Origin: Jatrophihabitans sp. | GTDB lineage: Bacteria > Actinomycetota > Actinomycetes > Mycobacteriales > Jatrophihabitantaceae | Direction of reading: 5' to 3' | Assembly: GCA_025966255.1 (NCBI GenBank) | Contig: JAOPVG010000256.1 | Span: 1-5,298, forward strand | Length of the DNA stretch: 5,298 nt | Part shown: piece by piece, positions 1-5,091 of the stretch | Position numbering within the stretch: the first letter of the stretch is position 1 | Layout: every line of letters begins with the position of its first letter | Program-made: the position numbers and the translations under genes | The notes under the pieces: generated by a model | What the model was told of the DNA's origin: nothing | Databases searched by the model: none | The model's input: the letters and a program-made list of their open reading frames with translations, nothing else

Positions 1-276
1 GCGCGTTGGGCGCCGGCAGTACGCGACGAGTGCGGCGTGCCCACCGGTTACGTCATGGGCGCGGTCCCGGTCGACGTGTCGGCTGTGGCGGCAGCCGTAC
101 GGGCTCATGGTCGCTCCCTCGTGCTGCTCGGCGCGACGGCCGCCGAGCTGGCCGGCCGCGACCCGCAGCACACCGTGGGCCTGACCTACCCGGTCGACGA
201 GCGCACGCTGACCACGCCGCCGAAAGGGACGGACACCGAGCGGACGGACGTCTGGTCCGCCCTGGTCCCTGGCTGA
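1..276 (+). CDS. C-terminal fragment of an unrecognised protein
   Basis: An open frame enters from the left edge (codon 1 at base 1, no stop upstream) and ends at TGA 274-276, giving 91 residues. The start lies outside the window. The GTG at 37 is a possible internal start, but nothing favours it, because the frame stays open to the edge with the same codon bias. The visible part has an alternating hydrophobic stretch (VPVDVSAVAAAVRAHG, then SLVLLGATAAELAG) that could be a helix followed by a strand of an alpha/beta fold. It ends in a polar, Thr-rich tail closing with DVWSALVPG. I see no motif that identifies a family and assign no function. The stop is 10 bp before the DinB-family start on the same strand, so the two are probably cotranscribed. 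Coding status is supported by strong third-position G/C; two other long frames here are GC-rich shadows. Confidence 0.65.
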   Translation, partial: ARWAPAVRDECGVPTGYVMGAVPVDVSAVAAAVRAHGRSLVLLGATAAELAGRDPQHTVGLTYPVDERTLTTPPKGTDTERTDVWSALVPG

Positions 277-286
277 TACTGGGCGG

Positions 287-829
287 ATGACCGAGCAACC
301 CGACGTCTTCTCCCAGCGGTGGTCCGGCGGCCACCGGGTCGACCCCGCCTGCCTGGGGGATGAGCTGACGATGCTCAGCCAGTACCTCGACTACTACCGC
401 AGCACGTTCGAGCTCAAGTGCGCCGGCGTGGCACCCGAGCAGCTCAGCGCCCGGATGATCCCGCCGTCGACGTTGAGCCTGCACGGGCTGCTTCGGCACC
501 TGGCGGGTGTCGAGCGGTGGTGGTTCCGGATGCAGTTCGCCGGCGAGCAGGTGCCGGAGCTCTACTACACCGACGACGATCCGGACCAGGACTTCGACTC
601 TCTCGACGGCGACGTCGGCGAGGCGCTGGAGGTCTGGCGGCGGGAGTGCGCCCGGTCCCGCGAGATCGTCGCGGCCGCCGGGTCGATGGACAGCCTGGGT
701 ACGAGGCGGCTCACCGGTGAGCCGTTCTCGCTGCGTTGGGTGATGCTGCGGCTGGTGGGGGAGTACGCCCGGCACGACGGCCACGCCGACCTGCTGCGGC
801 AGCGCATCGACGGCCGGACCGGGGAGTAG
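287..829 (+). CDS. DinB-fold protein, DUF664 (mycothiol-transferase-like) family
   Basis: A complete 180-residue protein, the usual size for the family. It reads as a four-helix-bundle DinB/YfiT-type protein of the DUF664 branch. Visible hallmarks are the N-terminal helix with LDYYRSTFELKCAGV (about 34-48), the central HGLLRHLAGVERWWF (66-80), and the C-terminal EYARHDGHADLLRQRIDG (159-176). By analogy with the family, H71, H163 and either H166 or a nearby residue would form the divalent-metal site. Several characterised actinobacterial members are mycothiol- or bacillithiol-dependent S-transferases, but many have no known substrate, so the function here is inferred only at superfamily level. 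The start ATG 287 lies 10 bp after the upstream stop; a weak GGGCGG just before it is the only possible ribosome-binding site. The gene is probably cotranscribed with the partial gene on its left. It ends 3 bp before the stop of the convergent ATPase gene. Confidence 0.88.
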   Translation: MTEQPDVFSQRWSGGHRVDPACLGDELTMLSQYLDYYRSTFELKCAGVAPEQLSARMIPPSTLSLHGLLRHLAGVERWWFRMQFAGEQVPELYYTDDDPDQDFDSLDGDVGEALEVWRRECARSREIVAAAGSMDSLGTRRLTGEPFSLRWVMLRLVGEYARHDGHADLLRQRIDGRTGE

Positions 830-832
830 GGC

Positions 833-1348
833 TCAGACCGCCGCGACGTCGGGCACGAGCTCTGCCCACACGGTCTTGCCGTCAGAGCTCGCGTCGGCGC
901 CCCAGCGGGTGGACAGCAGGTCGACCAGGAACAGCCCCCGTCCGCTCTCCGCCAGCGCGTCGGCGTGGCGTGGTCGGACCGGGCGTTTCGAGCTGTCGCT
1001 GACCTCGGCCCGCACCCCGCCCCGCTCGCCCTCGAGCACCGCCAGCCGGATCGTGATCTCGGTCCCGGCGTGACGGACGGCGTTCGCGACCAGCTCCGTC
1101 ACCACGAGCTCGGCGTCTGAGCACACCCCCTCGGCTCGCCAGCGCCTGCACACGCTCAGTACCAACATCCGGGCGTGTGCCGCCGAGCGGGCTTCCGCAG
1201 GCAGCACAGCGACCAGCTGGTTGCCCTCGTCGATCACGGTGTGGGGCGGCTCGGCCGCGGCAGAACTGCCAGGATGGCTGACGATGACGTCCTCCGATCG
1301 GGACTGTGCTGCGAGTGGTCTACCCGTCTCCCGGGCATCGTCCCGCAC
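833..1348 (-). CDS. Stand-alone HATPase, anti-sigma regulatory factor (RsbW/SpoIIAB-like)
   Basis: A 171-residue cytoplasmic protein with one histidine-kinase-like ATPase domain (HATPase_c_2) at about 45-166. The N box is ELVANAVRHA (E85, N89). The G1-type segment is EVSDSSKRPV (D118), and the G2-type segment is ESGRGLFLVDLLSTRWG (135-150). There is no sensor, HAMP or His-phosphorylation domain. Relatives of this layout are serine kinases/anti-sigma factors that bind a sigma factor or phosphorylate an anti-anti-sigma STAS protein; actinomycetes carry many. No sigma factor or STAS gene is visible nearby, so the partner is unknown. Residues 1-42 precede the fold and look disordered. The GTG start at 1348 is chosen because GGGAGA (1361-1366, minus strand) lies 12 nt upstream, rather far. 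The in-frame GTG at 1237 would remove most of the extension but has no ribosome-binding site. The gene is divergent from rfbB and convergent with the DinB gene. Confidence 0.85.
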   Translation of the reverse strand: MRDDARETGRPLAAQSRSEDVIVSHPGSSAAAEPPHTVIDEGNQLVAVLPAEARSAAHARMLVLSVCRRWRAEGVCSDAELVVTELVANAVRHAGTEITIRLAVLEGERGGVRAEVSDSSKRPVRPRHADALAESGRGLFLVDLLSTRWGADASSDGKTVWAELVPDVAAV

Positions 1349-1493
1349 ATTGCCGAGGTTTCTCCCGCGCCGTCCGCGCCGGCCGGCAACGGCCGCTGAC
1401 CGGATCGGGCAGAATCACTGGGCACGACATCCCTGAGCACGACCTCACCGGGCACCGCCCTCCCGCTCGAATGACGACCGAAGGACAGCTGCA
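1349..1493. promoter_or_regulatory. Divergent intergenic region, anti-sigma-type gene / rfbB
   Basis: These 145 bp separate two divergent starts and must hold the promoter for the ATPase gene (minus), and most likely the rfbB-rfbD promoter (plus). I looked for -10/-35 pairs on both strands. CAGAAT at 1410-1415 is a possible plus-strand -10, but no reasonable -35 sits 16-18 bp upstream, so no promoter is called. A small perfect inverted repeat, CGGCCG-GCAA-CGGCCG, lies at 1380-1395. No HspR-type HAIR site (CTTGAG/CTCAAG arms) is present. The region's role follows from the gene arrangement and not from recognised boxes. Confidence 0.5.
1480..1485 (+). promoter_or_regulatory. Ribosome-binding site of rfbB
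   Basis: GAAGGA lies 8 nt before the ATG at 1494. It fixes that start, which also places the Rossmann motif (VLVTGGAGFIGS) directly at the N-terminus, as expected for the family. Confidence 0.8.
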
Positions 1494-2498
1494 ATGCGCG
1501 TGCTCGTGACCGGCGGAGCCGGCTTCATCGGCTCCCACTACGTCCGTACGCTGCTCTCCGGCGGCTACCAGGGGGTGCGGGTCGACCGGGTCACCGTCTA
1601 CGACAAGCTCACCTACGCGGGCAACCTGGCCAACCTCACACCGGTCGAGCGCAATCCTCGGTACAGCTTTGTCCGCGGAGACATCTGCTCTGCCGCCGAC
1701 CTCGACGCCGCCCTGCCCGGACATGACGTCGTCGTCAACTTCGCGGCCGAGTCGCACGTCGACCGCTCGATGGGTGCCGCGGCGGAGTTCGTGACGACCA
1801 ACGTGCTCGGCGCGCAGCAGGTGTTCGAGGCGTCCTTGCGGCACGGGGTCGACCGAGTCGTACACGTCTCGACCGACGAGGTGTACGGATCGATCTCGAC
1901 CGGATCGTGGACTGAGGGCACCATTCTCGAACCGAATTCGCCATACTCGGCGGCGAAGGCCAGTGCTGACCTCCTCGCCCGCGCCTATGCGGTCAGCTTC
2001 GGGCTCGACGTCCGGGTCACGCGCTGCTCGAACAACTACGGGCCGTATCACTTCCCCGAGAAGGTCATCCCGCTCTTCGTCACCAATCTCATCGACGGCC
2101 ACCACGTGCCCCTCTACGGCCAGGGTGACAACGTGCGCGACTGGCTGTTCGTCGGCGACCACTGTCGGGGTCTGGCCTTGGTCGCCGAGAAGGGGCAGGC
2201 CGGCGAGTTCTACAACATCGGCGGTGGCCGGGAGCTCAGCAATCGCGCACTGACCGAGCTGCTCCTGGCCGCAACCGACCGTGACTGGAGTTATGTCGAC
2301 GAGATCACCGACCCGCGCGGCGCCGGGCACGATCAGCGCTACTCGGTCGACTACTCCAAGTTGGGTGCACTCGGATACGCACCCGAGGTGACGTTCGAAG
2401 ACGGTCTCGCGCTCACCGTGGATTGGTTTCGGAACAATCGCGACTGGTGGGAGCCGCTGCGGAAATCACTGTCCGCGTGGCACCAACGGTTGGCCTGA
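1494..2498 (+). CDS. rfbB: dTDP-glucose 4,6-dehydratase
   Basis: A complete 334-residue protein of the extended short-chain dehydrogenase/reductase family. It converts dTDP-D-glucose to dTDP-4-keto-6-deoxy-D-glucose with a tightly bound NAD+, the second step of dTDP-L-rhamnose synthesis (synonym rmlB). Visible motifs are the NAD-binding GGAGFIGS (7-14), NFAAESHVDRS (82-92), the catalytic STDEVYG with T127-D128-E129, and SPYSAAK with Y151 and K155. Further downstream are RCSNNYGPYHFPEK (177-190), GQGDNVRDWLFVGDHC (209-224) and GAGHDQRYSVDYSKL (276-290), all characteristic of RmlB rather than of UDP-galactose epimerases. The length is normal and no catalytic residue is missing. It is followed after 2 bp by rfbD, so the two are almost certainly one transcript. 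The pathway partners rmlA and rmlC are not in the window. dTDP-4-keto-6-deoxyglucose also feeds other deoxysugars, but the rfbD neighbour points to rhamnose. Confidence 0.96.
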   Translation: MRVLVTGGAGFIGSHYVRTLLSGGYQGVRVDRVTVYDKLTYAGNLANLTPVERNPRYSFVRGDICSAADLDAALPGHDVVVNFAAESHVDRSMGAAAEFVTTNVLGAQQVFEASLRHGVDRVVHVSTDEVYGSISTGSWTEGTILEPNSPYSAAKASADLLARAYAVSFGLDVRVTRCSNNYGPYHFPEKVIPLFVTNLIDGHHVPLYGQGDNVRDWLFVGDHCRGLALVAEKGQAGEFYNIGGGRELSNRALTELLLAATDRDWSYVDEITDPRGAGHDQRYSVDYSKLGALGYAPEVTFEDGLALTVDWFRNNRDWWEPLRKSLSAWHQRLA

Positions 2499-2500
2499 GG

Positions 2501-3370
2501 GTGCGGTGGTTGGTCACCGGCGCCGCCGGTCAGCTCGGGCATCATCTCGCCGCGGCGCTGCGGAACGAGGACGCGGTATGTCTGACGCGCGCCGACCTCG
2601 ACATCGCGTCAGAGGCCGCAGTCGCGGCGGCCATTGCCGAACACCGCCCGGACATCGTGATCAACGCTGCTGCGTATACCCAGGTCGACGCGGCCGAGAC
2701 CGACGAGGCGACGGCGCACGTGATCAATGCCGACGGTCCGGCGCATCTTGCCGCCGCGCTGGCCGAGCACGGCGGCCGGCTGATCCAGGTGTCCACCGAC
2801 TACGTGTTCGACGGATCGGCCACGCAGCCCTACGAGCCCGACGACCAAACCGGTCCGCAGACCGCCTACGGCCGCACGAAACTCGCCGGTGAGGTCGCTG
2901 CCTTGGCGGCCTTGCCGCGACGGTGCACGGTCGTACGGACCGCCTGGGTCTACGGCGGTCCGGGCCCGAACTTCGTCGACACGATGCTGCGCCTCGAGGC
3001 CGAGCGGGACTTCGTCGACGTCGTGTCCGATCAGATCGGGTCGCCGACCTGGGTGGCCGATCTGGCTGGAGCGCTCGTCGAACTCGGCGCCACCCCGGTT
3101 GCGGACCCTGTCCTGCACTACACGAACAGCGGATCCGGGTCGTGGTTCGACCTCGCGCGAGAGACCTTCCGGTTGGCCGGGGCCGACCCCGACCGCGTGC
3201 GGCCGACGACTGCGGATCGCTTCCCCCGTCCGGCGCCGCGACCGGCGTGGTCGGTCCTCTCGCCGCGTCGATGGCTCGCGGCCGGACTGACGAAGGCCCG
3301 GCCCTGGCAAGAGGCTCTCGCCGACCTGATGGCGACGCGGCGCGCCGCCTCCCGACCGGAGACCGGTTAG
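2501..3370 (+). CDS. rfbD: dTDP-4-dehydrorhamnose reductase
   Basis: A 289-residue NAD(P)H-dependent reductase that makes dTDP-L-rhamnose from dTDP-4-dehydrorhamnose, the last step of the pathway (synonym rmlD). Visible motifs are the nucleotide-binding VTGAAGQLG (5-13), INAAAYTQVDAAE (54-66), VSTDYVFDG with T99-D100 (97-105), and AYGRTKLAGE with Y123 and K127 (122-131). VRTAWVYG follows at 145-152, and the C-terminal RPAPRPAWSVLS (243-254) is typical of the family. The frame is open further upstream into rfbB (to 2423), but the start is put at GTG 2501, 2 bp after the rfbB stop, because the Rossmann strand begins there as in relatives. GAGG at 2497-2500 abuts this GTG and is too close to act as a normal ribosome-binding site; TTG 2510 would be better spaced from it (9 nt) and would remove only three residues. 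Translation is probably coupled to rfbB. Confidence 0.95.
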   Translation: MRWLVTGAAGQLGHHLAAALRNEDAVCLTRADLDIASEAAVAAAIAEHRPDIVINAAAYTQVDAAETDEATAHVINADGPAHLAAALAEHGGRLIQVSTDYVFDGSATQPYEPDDQTGPQTAYGRTKLAGEVAALAALPRRCTVVRTAWVYGGPGPNFVDTMLRLEAERDFVDVVSDQIGSPTWVADLAGALVELGATPVADPVLHYTNSGSGSWFDLARETFRLAGADPDRVRPTTADRFPRPAPRPAWSVLSPRRWLAAGLTKARPWQEALADLMATRRAASRPETG

Positions 3371-3385
3371 CGGACTAGTTCGTCG

Positions 3386-3781
3386 TCAACGGCGGCGGCG
3401 AGCGGGCTGCCACACCACCAGGGCCGTCGACGGGCCGCGGCGGGCGATCAGTTCGGCGTGGGCGTGATCGAGTTCGGCGGCGAGCTCCGCCACCTTCGCG
3501 CGCAGCGCGTCCACGTGCGATTCCAGTTCGATGATCCGTTTGATGCCGGCGAGATTGACGCCTTCGTCCTGCGACAGCCGCTGCACCTCGCGCAGCAATG
3601 CGACGTCGCGCGCCGAGTAGCGGCGGCCGCCACCGACCGTACGGCCCGGCGTCACCAGGCCGAGGCGGTCGTACTGACGCAGGGTCTGCGCGTGCATGCC
3701 GGCCAGCTCGGCGGCCACGGAGATCACGAACACCGGGGCGTCGTCGGGCAGGCTCCCCGGATAGGAGCGGCGATCAGCCAT
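3386..3781 (-). CDS. hspR: Heat-shock repressor HspR (MerR family)
   Basis: A 131-residue DNA-binding repressor of the dnaK operon. The MerR-type winged helix-turn-helix is at about 17-60: [27 protein letters not shown], then the wing [32 protein letters not shown] follows (67-83), then a predicted coiled-coil dimerisation helix (about 84-113) rich in Ala, Leu and Glu. The C-terminal [12 protein letters not shown] (120-131) is the conserved HspR tail. In Streptomyces and mycobacteria HspR binds HAIR inverted repeats upstream of dnaK and uses DnaK as co-repressor. No HAIR site lies in this window, as expected if it is upstream of dnaK. The start ATG 3781 is chosen over the longer open frame (to 3955) because GAGGAG sits 8 nt upstream and the fold begins right after; the longer frame is Arg/Pro-rich antisense-like shadow of dnaJ. 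The start overlaps the dnaJ end by 8 bp. Confidence 0.95.
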   Translation of the reverse strand: MADRRSYPGSLPDDAPVFVISVAAELAGMHAQTLRQYDRLGLVTPGRTVGGGRRYSARDVALLREVQRLSQDEGVNLAGIKRIIELESHVDALRAKVAELAAELDHAHAELIARRGPSTALVVWQPARRRR

Positions 3782-4967
3782 TGGGATCACTCCTCGCCGT
3801 CGCGGCGAGCGCGGCCGTGATCTGCGGACGCGGGTCGGCGCTCTGCGTGGCGGCGAACGTCTCCAGGGCCTCGCGGGCACCGTCCTCGAGCGTCTGCGGC
3901 ACCGCGACCTCGACGGTGACCAGCAGGTCGCCGGTACTGCCCTTGCGCGGCACACCGCGCCCGCGCACGCGAAGGGTGCGTCCGGACGGAGTGCCTGGTG
4001 CGATCTTGAGCGCGACGGGGCTGTCGAGGGTGGGCACGCGCAGTGTGGTGCCGAGCGTCGCCTCGGAGAAGCTGATCGGGACGGTCAACGTGAGGTCGTC
4101 ACCGTTGCGGCCGAAGAGCCGGTGGCCGCCGACATGGACAGTGACGAACAGATCGCCGGCCGGCGCACCATGGCTGCCCGGCGTGCCCTTGCCGGCGACC
4201 CGCACCTTGGCGCCGTCACGGATCCCGGCCGGGATCCGCACGGTGATGGTGCGAGTCTGCGACGTGGTGCCGGTGCCCGCGCACTCTGGACACGGGTCGT
4301 CGATCAACTGACCGGTGCCGCGGCAGTCGCGGCACGGCTCGCTGAAACCGAACGCACCCTGGTTGCGGCTGACGAAGCCGGTGCCGCTGCAGGTGGGGCA
4401 GCGGCGCGGCATCGTGCCGGGCCGCGAGCCGAGACCGCCGCAGTTGCGGCAGGTGCCCGGCGAGGAGAGCTTGAGCGGCAGGGTCGCGCCGCGGACGGCT
4501 TCCTCGAATTCGAGGGTGACGTCGGCGGTGAGGTCCCGGCCGCGCTGCGGTCCGGCGGCGGTGCCGCGACGGCCGGTGCTGGCTCCGGGTGCGCCGGCGC
4601 CCCCACCGAAGAGTCCGTCGAAGAGATCGCCGAGCCCGCTCGTGTTACCGCCGAACATGTCGGACATGTCGAAGTTGCGAGTCGTCGTTGCGCTGCCGCC
4701 CGGGAAGCCGGCGAAGCCGCCGCCACCACCGGCGAAGAGTGTGCGCGCCTCGTCGTACTCCTTGCGCTTGGCCGGATCCGAGAGCACGTCATAGGCCTCG
4801 GAGACCTCTTTGAACCGGGCCTCGGCCGCGGTGTCGCCCGGGTTCTTGTCCGGGTGCAGTTCGCGGGCCAGCTTGCGGTACGTCTTCTTGATGTCGGCGG
4901 CGGATGCGTCCTTGGCGACGCCGAGCGACTTGTAGTAGTCCTTCTCGATGTAGTCCTTGGTGCTCAT
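3774..4967 (-). CDS. dnaJ: Chaperone protein DnaJ (type I, dnaK-operon copy)
   Basis: A complete 397-residue J-domain co-chaperone that delivers unfolded proteins to DnaK and stimulates its ATPase. Domains in order: the J domain (about 9-75) with the catalytic H38-P39-D40; a Gly/Phe-rich linker (about 78-125, with [13 protein letters not shown] and [13 protein letters not shown]); and a zinc-binding region with four CxxCxGxG repeats (C173/C176, C190/C193, C212/C215, C226/C229). The C-terminal beta-sandwich substrate-binding domains follow at about 238-360, then a short dimerisation tail. All eight zinc cysteines are present, so this is a full type I DnaJ. The N-terminal lead ([12 protein letters not shown]) resembles the DnaJ1 copy of actinobacterial dnaK operons. 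The start ATG 4967 has AGAGGTGA 9 nt upstream. The gene lies 124 bp after grpE and overlaps hspR by 8 bp. Expression is expected to be heat-induced by release of HspR from the upstream operon promoter. Confidence 0.97.
   Translation of the reverse strand: MSTKDYIEKDYYKSLGVAKDASAADIKKTYRKLARELHPDKNPGDTAAEARFKEVSEAYDVLSDPAKRKEYDEARTLFAGGGGGFAGFPGGSATTTRNFDMSDMFGGNTSGLGDLFDGLFGGGAGAPGASTGRRGTAAGPQRGRDLTADVTLEFEEAVRGATLPLKLSSPGTCRNCGGLGSRPGTMPRRCPTCSGTGFVSRNQGAFGFSEPCRDCRGTGQLIDDPCPECAGTGTTSQTRTITVRIPAGIRDGAKVRVAGKGTPGSHGAPAGDLFVTVHVGGHRLFGRNGDDLTLTVPISFSEATLGTTLRVPTLDSPVALKIAPGTPSGRTLRVRGRGVPRKGSTGDLLVTVEVAVPQTLEDGAREALETFAATQSADPRPQITAALAATARSDPNG
3790..3795 (-). promoter_or_regulatory. Ribosome-binding site of hspR, inside dnaJ
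   Basis: On the minus strand GAGGAG is 8 nt before the hspR ATG (3781) and lies in the last codons of dnaJ. It decides the hspR start and gives the repressor its own strong ribosome-binding site in addition to coupling from dnaJ. Confidence 0.8.
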
Positions 4968-4976
4968 CGCTTTGCG

Positions 4977-4984
4977 TCACCTCT
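4977..4984 (-). promoter_or_regulatory. Ribosome-binding site of dnaJ
   Basis: On the minus strand AGAGGTGA lies 9 nt before the ATG at 4967. It sits 24 nt beyond the end of the intercistronic hairpin (5009-5082), so the hairpin as drawn does not cover it. Confidence 0.8.
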
Positions 4985-5008
4985 CTTCGGGTTGCGTCGT
5001 GCAGGACC

Positions 5009-5082
5009 GGATGGACGAATCCGTCCTCAGGATCGTCGGCTTAAAAGGCGGGCCGACGATCCTTGCGGGCGGTTGTCCATCC
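5009..5082 (-). promoter_or_regulatory. Long intercistronic hairpin between grpE and dnaJ
   Basis: The transcript can fold into one long stem. The inner arms are a perfect 12-bp inverted repeat, AGGATCGTCGGC at 5029-5040 against GCCGACGATCCT at 5052-5063 (plus-strand sequence), with an 11-nt A/T-containing loop. The outer arms are a perfect 8-bp match, GGATGGAC at 5009-5016 against GTCCATCC at 5075-5082. Between them short pairings (5018-5019/5073-5074, 5021-5023/5070-5072, 5025-5026/5067-5068, 5028/5065) bring the total to about 28 bp, broken by single-base bulges and mismatches. It starts 9 nt after the grpE stop codon. There is no U-run after it, so it is not a classical intrinsic terminator. 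It could be a partial terminator/attenuator, an RNase processing or mRNA-stabilising element, or a copy of a dispersed repeat. The structure is seen directly; its function is inference. Confidence 0.6.
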
Positions 5083-5091
5083 CGATCCCTA

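Noticed and set aside
53..784. 243-codon minus-strand open frame opposite the partial gene and the DinB gene
   Set aside because: Its translation is Arg/Pro-rich without a fold, and the plus strand carries a clear DUF664 protein.
1283..1295. GGAGG (minus strand, 1291-1295) 5 nt before an in-frame ATC of the ATPase gene
   Set aside because: The ribosome-binding-like site is good, but ATC is not a usual start codon; kept only as a remark on start uncertainty.
1320..2330. Long open frame (336 codons) on the minus strand opposite rfbB
   Set aside because: It lies entirely antisense to a gene with all catalytic motifs, is rich in Val/Arg/Asp as GC-rich shadow frames are, and has no recognisable domain.
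3782..3955. Longer N-terminus for HspR (58 more residues)
   Set aside because: The extra stretch is Arg/Pro-rich, lies opposite no non-coding DNA but inside dnaJ, and a strong ribosome-binding site marks ATG 3781, where the MerR domain begins.
4656..4673. Repeated ACATGTC in dnaJ
   Set aside because: It follows from the codons of the DMSDM segment in the Gly/Phe region and is not evidence of an operator.
4315..4794. Plus-strand open frame opposite dnaJ
   Set aside because: Shadow of the Gly/Phe and zinc-finger part of dnaJ; Pro/Arg/Ser-rich with no motif.
5009..5082. HspR operator (HAIR) as an explanation of the hairpin
   Set aside because: HAIR sites have CTTGAG/CTCAAG-type arms with a short spacer; these arms are different and the site lies inside the operon.
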